From Luteibacter sp. Sphag1AF (GTDB taxonomy: Bacteria > Pseudomonadota > Gammaproteobacteria > Xanthomonadales > Rhodanobacteraceae), in NCBI RefSeq assembly GCF_014192715.1, contig NZ_JACHYH010000002.1, positions 186,001-250,000 on the forward strand: 64,000 nucleotides of DNA. The letters are read 5' to 3'. Made by a program: the position numbers and the translations under genes. The notes beneath the pieces are model-generated. The model was given only the letters and a program-made list of their open reading frames with translations, was not told where the DNA came from and searched no databases. Every line of letters begins with the position of its first letter. Position 1 is the stretch's first letter. This document shows positions 1 to 9,478 of this stretch, in pieces.

Positions 1-173
1 CAGGCGAGCTCGCCCTGGTCAATGTCCAGCTCCGTGAATCCCCAGCCATGCATGCTGGTCGCGCGGATGGTGGCCGCAATCTGCGCAGCCACATGCCTGT
101 CCTGCTGTTGAAAGTGATGTGGCTGGAGAAACATGCCTTCCGACCACACCACCTTTTCGCCTCGTTCAATCAT
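1..173 (-). CDS. tssK: TssK, type VI baseplate protein (5' part only)
   Basis: Partial gene cut by the left edge of the window. The first 57 codons are visible, starting at the ATG complementary to 171-173. The N-terminus contains WSEGMFLQPHHFQ, a hallmark of TssK/ImpJ/VasE. TssK is the cytoplasmic trimer that links the T6SS baseplate wedge (TssE-F-G) to the membrane complex. It begins 3 bp after the vgrG stop, so it is the next gene of the same operon. Recognition rests on this N-terminal motif and the neighbours; the rest of the protein is outside the window. Confidence 0.9.
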   Translation of the reverse strand, partial: MIERGEKVVWSEGMFLQPHHFQQQDRHVAAQIAATIRATSMHGWGFTELDIDQGELA

Positions 174-176
174 GGA

Positions 177-2213
177 TCATCCATTTCCTGCCGCTTCCTG
201 CGGCACAGCAGAGGGTTCAGTTATCGTTGCGGCCCGGGGCGGCTTAGGGCGGCGGGGCGTGGCCCGCTGCGCATTGCGTGCATGGCGCGAGGGTGGAGGC
301 GCGCCACCATGAATGAGCACATCGCCCGAGCCATCCAGGGTGATTTTTGTGCCGTGGAGTGCAATGCCATCGGCGTCGATCACCAGAGAACTTGATCCCG
401 CGCGCAGAATCAGCGCATCGCCGGTCTCTATCGTGACCGTGCCTGTGACTTTGACGTCGATGTCTGCGCCGGCCGTGAGGACCGTATCCGCATCGATGCA
501 GAGTTGAACGGAGCCCGCGACGGTCTGTTCCAGGTCGCCTCCCACGCGCTGGACCTGCCTGCCCAGCACGTCGCAGTGCGCGTCACCGCGAACCAGCCGG
601 AACGTGTCGCCGCCCGTGTCGGCGTGGCAATCGGCGGCATGACGCGCGAACGCGTTGCCGTCGATCACGTGATGCGACTCGTGCTTCACGTGCACCGCGA
701 TGTCGTGGTCGACGATCAGCGACGCATCGCGGCCCGCATGCATGTCCAGCGATTCTTCGCCTGCCGTGTCGTCGAAGCGCAGCTCGCTGCTGATGGCGGC
801 GTCGCCCAGCGAGCGGGACCGATAACCCGCCAACGTTCGCGCTGGCAGATATTCGTACGGGGGCCGCTGTCCTGCGTTGTAGACGGAACCGGTGATGATC
901 GGGCGATCCGGATCGCCGTCCAGATAGCCCACCACCACTTCCTGCCCCACTCGCGGCAGGAAGCTCGCGCCCCATCCCGCGCCCGCGAGCGGTTGCGCCA
1001 CACGCACCCAGCACCCGGCGTCGTCGGACGGACTGGCCGCGTGCTCCCAGTGAAAGCGCAGCTTCACACGCCCGTCGGCGTCCGATACCTGCGTGCCCAT
1101 GTCACCACCGACCACGATGGCGGTCTGCACGCCGGTAATGACGGGTCGGGGGATCGGATCGGCGCGAAAGGAACGCTGCACGGAGAGTGCGTGAAATTCA
1201 CCACGAATGACTGGCTCGACGTGGTTGCCCACGTTCTCCGATGGCGCACTGATACTCAGCGTCAGCCGCGTCACGACAAACCGGCCACTCTCCCCGGCCA
1301 TACGCTCGTCGTCCAGCGCAATGGCCTGACCGACGCTGATGGCCGGATGGCGGGTGCCCGCCCGGCAAAGATTCGCTGCGGCCTGCACGGCATCCAGCTG
1401 CTGGCGTGCCAACGCGTCGGCATGACCGCGCTGCTCGCTGCCCGCCGGGTAATCGTAGATCGCCAGTGCGTATTCGTCCGCTGGCGCCATGGCTTCGCCA
1501 CAGAGCATTGCTGCGCTGCGGTTCGTGGCCCGTTGCCAGGCGAAGTCACCCAGCGTCACCGCCGTGGACGTTACGGCGGCGGCAGACTCCCAGGTCACAT
1601 TGCTGTCGCCCATGGCGGCCAGCCATGGCAACGCCTCGCCATCGGACACGGCATGCGAGGCCGCCGAATCAACAATGACCATTTCTTCGCCCGCGGGCGT
1701 GTGCCGGAAAAAGAAGTACACACCGATATCGGCGAGCAGGCGCGTCACGAAGCGATAGTCGCTCTCCCGGTATTGCACGCAATGCTCCCGGGGCGGGTCG
1801 TCGGGCGAACACTCCCACGCCACCCGTGCCGGATACGCAGACAGCACCTCATCCACGATGCTGCGTACGCTGCGCTGGCGGAAAATCCGGCAGTCAGCAG
1901 CCAGCGTAGCCAGCCACAGCCACGGGCGAAGAACAAAGCGATAGCGCCCGCGCTCCATGCGAACCACCTGCGCCAGCACGCCCTGGAAACGACGGTACAC
2001 ACGCTTGCCTGCGCACACTTCCAGTGTGGCCAGCGCGCCAGCCAGCGATTGCGCGGTGCGCTCGGGCAACGCATCCGGACAGGTCAGCTGATAGGTGGGA
2101 AGTTCGCTCAATGCATCGGACAGCATGAGATGGCTGACGCGCAGCGGCTTGCCTGCGTTCTCAACGATCAGCCAGCAACGAAAGACGTCCACGGCATCAG
2201 ATTCACGCGACAT
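177..2213 (-). CDS. vgrG: VgrG (TssI), T6SS spike protein
   Basis: 678 aa. VgrG trimers form the puncturing spike on the Hcp tube. The N-terminal half resembles the gp27-like base and the middle the gp5/OB part (for example GCWVRVAQPLAGAGWGASF and PRVGQEVVVGYLDGDPDRP). After it comes the repetitive beta-helix needle (DIAVHVKHESHHVIDG). I chose the ATG at 2213 because the longer open frame adds 48 low-quality residues that lie inside the upstream gene. The C-terminus is a short Pro/Arg-rich tail, with no recognisable enzymatic effector domain, so this is not clearly an evolved VgrG. It overlaps the PAAR-like gene by 11 bp. Confidence 0.93.
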   Translation of the reverse strand: MSRESDAVDVFRCWLIVENAGKPLRVSHLMLSDALSELPTYQLTCPDALPERTAQSLAGALATLEVCAGKRVYRRFQGVLAQVVRMERGRYRFVLRPWLWLATLAADCRIFRQRSVRSIVDEVLSAYPARVAWECSPDDPPREHCVQYRESDYRFVTRLLADIGVYFFFRHTPAGEEMVIVDSAASHAVSDGEALPWLAAMGDSNVTWESAAAVTSTAVTLGDFAWQRATNRSAAMLCGEAMAPADEYALAIYDYPAGSEQRGHADALARQQLDAVQAAANLCRAGTRHPAISVGQAIALDDERMAGESGRFVVTRLTLSISAPSENVGNHVEPVIRGEFHALSVQRSFRADPIPRPVITGVQTAIVVGGDMGTQVSDADGRVKLRFHWEHAASPSDDAGCWVRVAQPLAGAGWGASFLPRVGQEVVVGYLDGDPDRPIITGSVYNAGQRPPYEYLPARTLAGYRSRSLGDAAISSELRFDDTAGEESLDMHAGRDASLIVDHDIAVHVKHESHHVIDGNAFARHAADCHADTGGDTFRLVRGDAHCDVLGRQVQRVGGDLEQTVAGSVQLCIDADTVLTAGADIDVKVTGTVTIETGDALILRAGSSSLVIDADGIALHGTKITLDGSGDVLIHGGAPPPSRHARNAQRATPRRPKPPRAATITEPSAVPQEAAGNG

Positions 2214-2592
2214 GGGTGCGCACCGCCTGCGGCATGGAAATGCGAACGACGCCGCCCCACATGCATCGGCATTTGCAGTTCGCGTCGAGCACGGCAGCCA
2301 CGGCCACCCGCGCTTTCTTCGCGCCGGGCTGCCATGGCGGCTGTGTGGCAGGTACACACGGCTGCGGCGTCAGCACGCCCATCGCCGCCGACGTGGCAGC
2401 GGCCACAGTGGGATTGGCCAGCGAGCGGCACATGCCGAAGGGTTGAATGTTGAGCAGGGGCACACCGTCCATCACCGTGGCGGCCATCTGGCCCTCGATG
2501 CGGAACCTGTGCCCCGGAGCCACCACCAGGCGCGATGGTGCCATTCCGAACGAACAGATCAATGTGGCTCCCGCCACGGCAGCAAGCGTCAT
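2203..2592 (-). CDS. PAAR-like spike-tip protein (DUF4280 type)
   Basis: 129 aa. The Ala/Gly-rich sequence with spaced Cys residues (GATLICSFGM, CKCRCMWGG, and MPQPCVPA-like segments) resembles the DUF4280/PAAR-like family that caps VgrG and can carry effectors. It lies between tssG and vgrG and overlaps both (tssG stop by 4 bp, vgrG start by 11 bp), so translation is probably coupled. The ATG at 2592 follows the tssG frame directly. There is no C-terminal toxin extension. The family call comes from pattern and context, not from an alignment. Confidence 0.75.
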   Translation of the reverse strand: MTLAAVAGATLICSFGMAPSRLVVAPGHRFRIEGQMAATVMDGVPLLNIQPFGMCRSLANPTVAAATSAAMGVLTPQPCVPATQPPWQPGAKKARVAVAAVLDANCKCRCMWGGVVRISMPQAVRTHVA

Positions 2593-3599
2593 GAGTTCTT
2601 CCCTGATGAGTCTGACTCGTGTGTCCGCGCAACGGCGTAACGCACGGAGTCGTAAATGAAGCCTTTCGAGCCGCCCCTGGCACGTCCTGACAGCCACGCG
2701 GAATGGCCAAGACGGTAGCCATCGCCCAGTCGCATCACAGGGCAGGCCCCGGGTTCGATGCACAGCGATGCGCGCCACTGCATGCTGCCGTCCACGTGAG
2801 AGTCCACCATGCGCGCCAGATCGCGGCCATCTGGCTGATCGGGGAGCAGGCGGCGGTACGTCGGCCACGGCAACGGCCCCAGGCGAAGGTGAAACGCGTG
2901 CTGGATATTCCACCCGCGCTGGCCAGCCAGCGTGTCCACGCCAAGCCGCGCGGGCCTTCCGCCTCCCAGTTGCAAGCGGTCGAGGCGATGGCGCGCCATC
3001 CATCGTCCGGCGAAGGGAATGACCCGCGCCTGGACGTGAAAGCGGGAGCGGAGACGTTGTTCAAGCGCGTCGGCGCTACGGCGCTGATCGCTGTACACCA
3101 GACGGATATCGGGCAGTGCCATGGGCGTCGCGCGGCCACCCAGAGCGCACAAGGCCGCTGCGAAGACGTCCGGATCGTTGATATCGCCATGCGGTCGCGC
3201 CTGAGCCCAGGCGCGATACAGCAGGCAGACCAGGCGGTGATGGAGCATGTCCATCAGCCGCGGCATCGGGTCGTCGGGGAGGCAGGCACGCATCAGTACT
3301 TCTTCGCTGACGTGCCGGGGCATGGGCCCATTCACGCCAGTCAGGCCGAAGAACGTGACTTCGACGTGCGGCGTGCTGAACGGCGCGGCGCGCGAAGGAA
3401 AGCGCACCTCCGCCGGATCGAAGGCAAGCGAGAGCCCCGGCACGAAGCGCACGGGATCATCGGCAGGGCGCGTTGACGTGCCGACGCGGGGCAAGTCCGG
3501 ACGAAGGCGTTCCCACGCCCGCACGGCGCCGAAGAAGCTTCGGTTGTCCGGGATCACGCCCGTCACAGCAGGATGCCCCTGCCCGCCCGCGCCGGCCAC
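2589..3599 (-). CDS. tssG: TssG, T6SS baseplate protein
   Basis: 336 aa, the usual TssG (ImpH/VasB) length. The N-terminus FFGAVRAWERLRPDLP and the early FPSRAAPFSTPHVEVTFFG block match the family pattern F-x-FxQAVRLLE and VTxxGLxG-GPLP. TssG forms the baseplate wedge with TssE and TssF. It overlaps tssF by 37 bp upstream and the PAAR-like gene downstream by 4 bp. The order F-G is conserved in T6SS clusters. Confidence 0.92.
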   Translation of the reverse strand: MAGAGGQGHPAVTGVIPDNRSFFGAVRAWERLRPDLPRVGTSTRPADDPVRFVPGLSLAFDPAEVRFPSRAAPFSTPHVEVTFFGLTGVNGPMPRHVSEEVLMRACLPDDPMPRLMDMLHHRLVCLLYRAWAQARPHGDINDPDVFAAALCALGGRATPMALPDIRLVYSDQRRSADALEQRLRSRFHVQARVIPFAGRWMARHRLDRLQLGGGRPARLGVDTLAGQRGWNIQHAFHLRLGPLPWPTYRRLLPDQPDGRDLARMVDSHVDGSMQWRASLCIEPGACPVMRLGDGYRLGHSAWLSGRARGGSKGFIYDSVRYAVARTHESDSSGKNS

Positions 3600-5371
3600 G
3601 ATGCCACCCGACCGCGCGTTGCTGTTTCCACCGAGGTTTCAGTGAATGTGTTGAGCGCGGCGTAGCGCGCAAAGAATGCTTCCAGCGCTGCGCCGGCAAC
3701 CCGCACACCCACGCCTTCGCAGGCGTCGTCATCAAGAGTGACAGTGAGCCGCAGGCCGCGTGCAAACGACACAGGGCCGGGGCCGGGCACCCTGCGAAAC
3801 ACGCTCTCCGAACGCAGTCCGATCAGACCGTCGATGAACCGCTGTGCTGCCGCGTTGCCATGGTCGGTCTGCGAGCGCAGCAATTCGCCCAGCGTGGCCG
3901 CCCCTCGCCAGGCATCGTCCGAGCCCAGTTGCAGATAGCTGCGCGATACGTGGGACAGCGCATGCCACAGGCGACGGTCGGGCGGCGGCGAACTCATGGG
4001 TCGGGACGGACCCGCCAGACAGCGCACGTTCTTCACCGGCGCGCTGGCATCAAGGACCGCCGAACCGCCACCCGCCTGCGCGATGGCGTAAGGCAGCACG
4101 CCATTGGAACACCAGGCCACGATGGAGAGCTCACCCGCACTGACGCCAGCCGCAGACGCCGGATCGTCGATCAGGCTGATATGCGTATCGCCGTGAACAT
4201 AGTTGCCCTGGGGCACATCGGCGGGGATGGACAGGCGGGGCGTTCGGCGAAGGCGATAGTAAGCACCCTCCGGAGAAGGCGCCGTGGAGTACACCGGCAT
4301 GATGGCGCGCGTGCGTCCCTGCCCCATGTGCGCGGTGACGTCGGCGATGCTGTAGATGTCGAAATCGCGGGGCCGCGAACGATCCACCACGATGCGCAGG
4401 TCGTCCGCGCGCCCGTCCAGCACGATGCGTTCGGGTCGTTTGCGAAATAGATTGATCGCAGGCGCACAGAACAACGCCAGACAGCCGTTTTCCAGGCGCG
4501 CGGGCAACTGGCGTGCCGCGCGGCCCAGCGGCAACAGCACATCGAAGGCATCCCCGGCGCAATCGGCCAGAGCGCCACGCAAACCCTTCAGTCGCACAAA
4601 GCGACATGCGGCAGGAAACGCGAGAAAGTGGCGCAGGTTGCGCAACGCGCTGTCGCCCAGATCGGGTAACACGTCAGGCACCGGAACATCGGTGGGTTCG
4701 GCCGAACAGCGGATGACGTGGCGCGTTGCCGCTGCCGGATCGCCTTCCACACACGCACGGGCAAATGCCACGCCCGATGGCGCGGACAGGGTGTCGTACA
4801 GCGCGTTGGTCAATGCCCCGCTTCCGGTCACGAACAGAACCAGCTCGTCCATCGCAAGGGATGCGAGCCGGTGACCGGTGAGGGCGCGAAAACGCAGGCG
4901 AAGATGTGACCCCGCACGCCCGGTTTCGCGCACCTGCTCGACGCCGGCAAGGCTGAGCGGCCACAGCGTGGCGTCACGCAGTGTGCGAAATTCGCAGACC
5001 CGGGTATGACTCCCGGACACCCGGACAGGCGTGCCAGCGCGCAACGGATGACCGAAAGCAAGCGAGCGCTGCGCGGCATCCGGATCGAAATGCAGTACGG
5101 CCATGGACGGAACGGGTGCCAGTGCAGCCGGGTCAATCAGCGCCAGAAGGCTTTCACTGAATTCCGGCAGGCTGGCATCCATCCGCTGTTGAATGCGTGC
5201 GGTGAGAAATGCCAGGCCTTCCAGCAGACGTTCCACATCCGGATCGACCGTGGCGTCTTCGCGCATGCCCAGTTGCCCGGCTGCCGAAGGATACGTGCGC
5301 GCGAATTCGGCGCCCATCTCCCGCAGAAATCGCAGTTCCTGCTCGTAGTGATGCAGCAGCGCGCTATCCAT
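3563..5371 (-). CDS. tssF: TssF, T6SS baseplate protein
   Basis: 602 aa. The start LLHHYEQELRFLREMGAEFA with PAAGQLGM-like continuation is the diagnostic TssF (ImpG/VasA) N-terminus, and RIQQRMDASLPEFSESLL follows as expected. I chose the ATG at 5371 because the 40 residues before it in the open frame are not TssF-like and overlap tssE. TssF makes the wedge with TssG. The gene overlaps the tssE end by 8 bp. Confidence 0.95.
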   Translation of the reverse strand: MDSALLHHYEQELRFLREMGAEFARTYPSAAGQLGMREDATVDPDVERLLEGLAFLTARIQQRMDASLPEFSESLLALIDPAALAPVPSMAVLHFDPDAAQRSLAFGHPLRAGTPVRVSGSHTRVCEFRTLRDATLWPLSLAGVEQVRETGRAGSHLRLRFRALTGHRLASLAMDELVLFVTGSGALTNALYDTLSAPSGVAFARACVEGDPAAATRHVIRCSAEPTDVPVPDVLPDLGDSALRNLRHFLAFPAACRFVRLKGLRGALADCAGDAFDVLLPLGRAARQLPARLENGCLALFCAPAINLFRKRPERIVLDGRADDLRIVVDRSRPRDFDIYSIADVTAHMGQGRTRAIMPVYSTAPSPEGAYYRLRRTPRLSIPADVPQGNYVHGDTHISLIDDPASAAGVSAGELSIVAWCSNGVLPYAIAQAGGGSAVLDASAPVKNVRCLAGPSRPMSSPPPDRRLWHALSHVSRSYLQLGSDDAWRGAATLGELLRSQTDHGNAAAQRFIDGLIGLRSESVFRRVPGPGPVSFARGLRLTVTLDDDACEGVGVRVAGAALEAFFARYAALNTFTETSVETATRGRVASWPARAGRGILL

Positions 5372-5867
5372 GCGCACGCTCTGCGCCGCTGGCGAAACGG
5401 ACGCGCGCCACGCCGGTCTCGGCATCCCACTGCGAATACGCCCGAAAGCCCATGCCCTCGTCCGCCCCCGCCAGTTCACCCACGATGGCAAAAGTCACCT
5501 GAGCACACGGCAGGTCTGGCAGCCAGACACGTTCGACGGTCAGGGTGTGACGCTTCACGCGCGGCTCGAAGGCCACGATGGCGGAACGAATCTGCTCCGC
5601 CAACGTGTCACTTGCGGCGCCGGCCACCAAACGCCCCGCGATGTCGCCGAGCCCATAGTTGAGGACCGACCGAGCCGCTTCGCGATAGCGCCCACGCGTC
5701 ACCTCATCCACGGACGCGGTGGTGTTGAACAAGGCGGAAAGACTCGCCTTCAACATCGATGCCGGATCATCGGGGACCGCCGTCTTCGGCGCGCATGACG
5801 CGCGGCGAAGACGTTCGAACAGGCCCGCCCGGGAACGGAGCGGCACCCTCGCCGCACGCATGGTCAT
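5364..5867 (-). CDS. tssE: TssE, gp25-like baseplate protein
   Basis: 167 aa. The middle segment VLNYGLGDIAG and the C-terminal part with RVKRHTLTV fit the gp25-like (GPW_gp25) fold of TssE. The start at 5867 overlaps the hcp stop by 4 bp (ATGA). TssE contributes to baseplate assembly and nucleates sheath polymerisation. The short Arg-rich N-terminus before LFERLR is typical of the family. Confidence 0.9.
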   Translation of the reverse strand: MTMRAARVPLRSRAGLFERLRRASCAPKTAVPDDPASMLKASLSALFNTTASVDEVTRGRYREAARSVLNYGLGDIAGRLVAGAASDTLAEQIRSAIVAFEPRVKRHTLTVERVWLPDLPCAQVTFAIVGELAGADEGMGFRAYSQWDAETGVARVRFASGAERAHG

Positions 5868-6358
5868 CCGCGTCGGCGTTCCCGCAAATCCCACACCTTG
5901 GGCGTACCGGTGAGCTGCTTGGCACCATCGTACTGGTTGCCCTGAATCGACAGCTTCATGAAGTGAAGCTGGAACGTCTCGGTAGGACGACCCATGGACG
6001 CGGAGGTATTGAAATGCGTGATGAGCACTTCGTCCATCTTCATTTCGACGAGCACTTTCTCGGCGTTGGCGGACCCTGTTTCAAGCACCCGCAGCGTGGC
6101 GGCGCCAAGCGACGCACCATCCACGGAATTGATGAAAAGCTCTGCGGACGCCATGTCAGCCGTCTTCGTGCAGAGCATTTCAGACACCTGGCCCGCGCCG
6201 GTCTTGCGGTTGTTGCTTCCCTCGTCCATCACCACGCCACGCCCGCTGGACACGCTGTAGCTTTGCAGGAGAATCCAGTCCTTGTGCTCGGGAATGCTCG
6301 ACGAGCCTTTGATTTCCTTGTCGAACTTGATGACGATGTTGTTGACGCTCGAACTCAT
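5864..6358 (-). CDS. hcp: Hcp (TssD), T6SS tube protein
   Basis: 164 aa, standard Hcp1 length. Features include the N-terminal KGSSSIPEHKDWILLQSYS region and the C-terminal LHFMKLSIQGNQYDGAKQ, with the ETFQLHFMK strand typical of Hcp. Hcp hexamers stack into the inner tube that is propelled by sheath contraction. The gene sits between tssC (41 bp gap) and tssE (4 bp overlap). Confidence 0.95.
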   Translation of the reverse strand: MSSSVNNIVIKFDKEIKGSSSIPEHKDWILLQSYSVSSGRGVVMDEGSNNRKTGAGQVSEMLCTKTADMASAELFINSVDGASLGAATLRVLETGSANAEKVLVEMKMDEVLITHFNTSASMGRPTETFQLHFMKLSIQGNQYDGAKQLTGTPKVWDLRERRRG

Positions 6359-6398
6359 GAGTTGACCTTTTCAGTGAATGAACGCGCGCAGGCGCGGC

Positions 6399-7877
6399 TT
6401 ACCCGGTGATGGACGGGAGTCGTGATACGAGGCGCAGCGAGACGGTGAGCCCCTCCAGCTGGTAGTGCGGGCGAAGGAAGAATTTGGCCTTGTACATGCC
6501 CGGATTACTCTCATCCTCTTCCACCACCACCTCCGCGCCGGCCAGTGGCTTGCGCGCCTTGTCGAAATCAGTGGCCGTAGACGGGTTGTATTCGACGTAT
6601 CGGCCGATCCAGTTGTTGAGCCAGGTTTCCATGTCCGCGCGTTCGCGGAAGCTGCCGATCTTGTCGCGCACGATGCACTTGAGGTAGTGCGCGAAACGGC
6701 AGGTGGCGAACAGATACGGAAGCCGCGCGGAAAGCTGTGCGTTGGCCGTGGCAATCGGATCGTCGTACTCCTGCGGACGATGCAGGGACTGCGCACCTAT
6801 GAAGGCGGCCGATGTCGTGTGCTTGCGGTGCACCAGCGGCATGAAACCATTGCGGGCCAGTTCCAGTTCGCGACGGTCGCTGATGGCGATTTCCGTCGGA
6901 CAGGTCATGTCCACGCCACCCTCGTCTGTCGTGAACACATGCACGGGCAGCCCGTCCACGCGGCCACCGGACTCGATGCCACGAATCTGCGAGCACCAGC
7001 CGTAGAGGCTGAACGACCGGTTGATGTTCACGCCCATGGCATAGGCTGCGTTGGCCCAGACATAGCGCGACGAGTCACCGGCCGTGTCCTCTTCGAAATC
7101 GAAATCGTCCACCGGCAATGTGCGCGCGCCATACGGCGGTCTCGCGAGAAAGCGCGGCATGGTCAGACCCACGTAGCGCGCGTCGTCGGATTGGCGGAAC
7201 TCGCGCCACGCAGCATGCTCGGGGGTCTGGAAAATCTTGCCGAGGTCTCGGGGATTGGACAGCTCGGCCCACGAATCCATCAGCATCACAGAGGGGTCTG
7301 CCGCCGCGATGAGCGGCACGTGCGCGGCAGCGGCAATACGCGACAGGGAACGAAGCAGGTCGATATCCGCCGCCTCATGACTGAATGCCATGTCTGCGAC
7401 GATCACACCGTAAGGCTCACCTCCGAACTGACCGTACTCGTGTTCGTATATCTTGCGGAACAGCGGGCTCTGGTCCCACGCAACACCACGATACTTGCGC
7501 AGTTCGCGGGCAAGTTCCGCCTTGCCGGCGTCCAGCACGCGGATTTTCTGCCGCTCGCTGGTCTCGGTGTTGGACACCAGGTAGTGCAGTCCCCGCCAGG
7601 AGGCTTCCAGCGCCTGCCACGACGGATGATGAAGAATGGCGTTGATCTGGGCGGTAAGGCGCTGGTCGATGGCGGCAATCAGCGCCTGCATGGTGTCGAT
7701 GACATCGCCGGTGATGATGTCCAGCGACTGGAGCGCCTGCTCGGCCAGCGTGCGCACGGCCTGCTCCACGGCCGCGCGTGCTTCGTCGGAGCGCGGATGA
7801 AGCTCCTGCTGGAGCAATGCCGTGAAATTGCCGGCGTCGAGGTCCAGCGTATCCAGCTGCTGGGTAGCTACCATCAT
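6399..7877 (-). CDS. tssC: TssC, large sheath subunit
   Basis: 492 aa with the start at ATG-ATG (7877/7874), which overlaps the tssB stop. It has LHHPSWQALEASWRGLHYLV, RKIYEHEYGQFGGEPYG and the C-terminal NPGMYKAKFFLRPHYQLEG, all standard VipB/TssC signatures. TssC with TssB forms the contractile sheath. I rejected the longer open frame, which adds 79 residues overlapping tssB. Confidence 0.97.
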   Translation of the reverse strand: MMVATQQLDTLDLDAGNFTALLQQELHPRSDEARAAVEQAVRTLAEQALQSLDIITGDVIDTMQALIAAIDQRLTAQINAILHHPSWQALEASWRGLHYLVSNTETSERQKIRVLDAGKAELARELRKYRGVAWDQSPLFRKIYEHEYGQFGGEPYGVIVADMAFSHEAADIDLLRSLSRIAAAAHVPLIAAADPSVMLMDSWAELSNPRDLGKIFQTPEHAAWREFRQSDDARYVGLTMPRFLARPPYGARTLPVDDFDFEEDTAGDSSRYVWANAAYAMGVNINRSFSLYGWCSQIRGIESGGRVDGLPVHVFTTDEGGVDMTCPTEIAISDRRELELARNGFMPLVHRKHTTSAAFIGAQSLHRPQEYDDPIATANAQLSARLPYLFATCRFAHYLKCIVRDKIGSFRERADMETWLNNWIGRYVEYNPSTATDFDKARKPLAGAEVVVEEDESNPGMYKAKFFLRPHYQLEGLTVSLRLVSRLPSITG

Positions 7878-8359
7878 GATGCAAGCGCCTTCATCACATC
7901 CGGGCGCGCGAGCAACGATGCAACAAGTGCCTCGGCACGCGCCTTGCCATCCATATAGGTGAGCAGTGTGGCCAGTTGCTCGCGCGCCACGAGAAGCTGA
8001 CGCAGCGGTTCGACATGGCGGGCGATGGCGGCAGGGGCAAAGTCGTCCATGGACTGGATCGTTACGGTGACGGGCAACTGCCCTTCTCCGGTCAGCGCGT
8101 TGTCGACAACACACTGCACGGTCGGCCCGATGGCACGCAGGCGTTCGTCGAAATTGTCGATGTCGATGTCCAGAAACTGGCGATCCGCAAGCGGCTGCCT
8201 GCGCGCATCAGCAGAACCGGCCAGGTCGGCAATGACGCCGGTGACCAGCGGCAGTTCAACGACGGCCTGCGCGCCGTTGACCTCCACGTCGTATTCAATC
8301 TGCACACGTGGTGGGCGATTTCGCGCGAGAAACTTCTGACTACTTTCCATGCCGGTCAT
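7874..8359 (-). CDS. tssB: TssB, small sheath subunit
   Basis: 161 aa. SSQKFLARNRPPRVQIEYDV matches the VipA/TssB N-terminus, and QFLDIDIDNFDERL and FAPAAIARHVEPLRQLL follow. The ATG at 8359 was chosen because upstream residues in the frame fall inside tssA and are not TssB-like. TssB pairs with TssC to build the sheath. It lies 28 bp after the tssA stop. Confidence 0.96.
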   Translation of the reverse strand: MTGMESSQKFLARNRPPRVQIEYDVEVNGAQAVVELPLVTGVIADLAGSADARRQPLADRQFLDIDIDNFDERLRAIGPTVQCVVDNALTGEGQLPVTVTIQSMDDFAPAAIARHVEPLRQLLVAREQLATLLTYMDGKARAEALVASLLARPDVMKALAS

Positions 8360-8387
8360 TGATGGTTCCTGATGGGCGTTAGGTTTG

Positions 8388-9380
8388 CTAATCGTCTGTC
8401 GAGGCGCCCAGCGCATCGCGGAACTCCCGCCCCGCGGACGGGGAAAGTTCGTCGACAACACCGAGAAAATCGAGCGACGCCAGACGACGTACGCGCTCCA
8501 CCAGAAAAGGCACGGGACTCGAAGGCTCGCATCGCACGTAGTAGGCACTGACGGCATCGAGCAACCGGTACACGTCGTCTCGCGAGCTGCATGGGGTGGC
8601 GCCGGGTACGACCGGTGCGGGCGCACTGGGCTCTGCAATGCGCGGTACCTGCGACGCCTGACGGGCTACCTGCGCGATGCTGACCGAAACGGTACGCAGG
8701 AACACCGATAGCGGTTCCAGCGCGTTGCTGCCGTTGGCTTCGCGATCAAGGCAGCCAACGACACCGTCGACGCTGTCGATCAGCCTGTCTATCAGTGACG
8801 CAAAGCTGCTGAAGCGCTCAACGTCAATGGATGCGGCCCACGCACTGAGGGCCATCTGCGTTTCCGCCGACGTGCGCGCTGCCAGCGCATCGCGCAGCCG
8901 CAGCGGCGTGGCGAGCGGGTGCGATGGAAGGCTCCAGCGCCCCAGGGACGACAGCACGTCGACGGAAGACAACCCGACGAGCGCGTTGACCCGCGCGACA
9001 GGATCAGCACCGTCTTCGTCGTAGAGCTCCGGCCACGCATCCTGCCAACGCTCACTGACGACATACACGATCAGATCAAGGCCGGAAGCGAAGCCTTCCA
9101 GACCGCGACGCTCCATCCATGCGCGTGTCAGCCATACGGCCACGCGCAGATCGCAGGAGCGCTCCAGCATCGAAAGACAGGTATTTTCGATGGACAGCCA
9201 ATCGGTGGGCGGAGCGGCGAACACGCGGTCGCCATATTGGGCATCCGGGCGCCCCTCCACACGCATGGCGAGGGTCACAAATTCGGCATCGGTTTCCAGA
9301 TCGATGCCGCGCTCACGTCCGCGAAGACGTGCGATCAGCGTGGCCGCATCGGGTACGGGTGTTTCCAGACGGTTGTCCAT
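8388..9380 (-). CDS. tssA: TssA, T6SS cap/assembly protein
   Basis: 330 aa. It has the ImpA-N type domain (LEGFASGLDLIVYVVSERW, SPLHPLATPLRLRDAL-like) and a C-terminal SRDDVYRLLDAVSAYYVRCEPSSPVPFLVERVRRL block typical of TssA. It is the first gene of the visible T6SS operon. It ends in TAG, and a second in-frame stop (TAA) follows after two codons (CAA ACC). That is relevant because the window also contains an amber suppressor tRNA. Confidence 0.9.
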   Translation of the reverse strand: MDNRLETPVPDAATLIARLRGRERGIDLETDAEFVTLAMRVEGRPDAQYGDRVFAAPPTDWLSIENTCLSMLERSCDLRVAVWLTRAWMERRGLEGFASGLDLIVYVVSERWQDAWPELYDEDGADPVARVNALVGLSSVDVLSSLGRWSLPSHPLATPLRLRDALAARTSAETQMALSAWAASIDVERFSSFASLIDRLIDSVDGVVGCLDREANGSNALEPLSVFLRTVSVSIAQVARQASQVPRIAEPSAPAPVVPGATPCSSRDDVYRLLDAVSAYYVRCEPSSPVPFLVERVRRLASLDFLGVVDELSPSAGREFRDALGASTDD

Positions 9381-9478
9381 ACAAGCTCCACAAACATCGC
9401 ATTGCCGCGCGACGTCCAGGGACTTTAGTCATCGTATGAAACGAAGGCTCTCAGACCAGTCTGAAAAATCCGGTTTTA

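Noticed and set aside
504-2453. Long plus-strand open frame (649 codons) opposite vgrG
   Set aside because: It is a shadow of high-G+C vgrG. The sequence is low-complexity His/Arg/Gln-rich without domains, and the minus-strand gene fits a conserved T6SS order.
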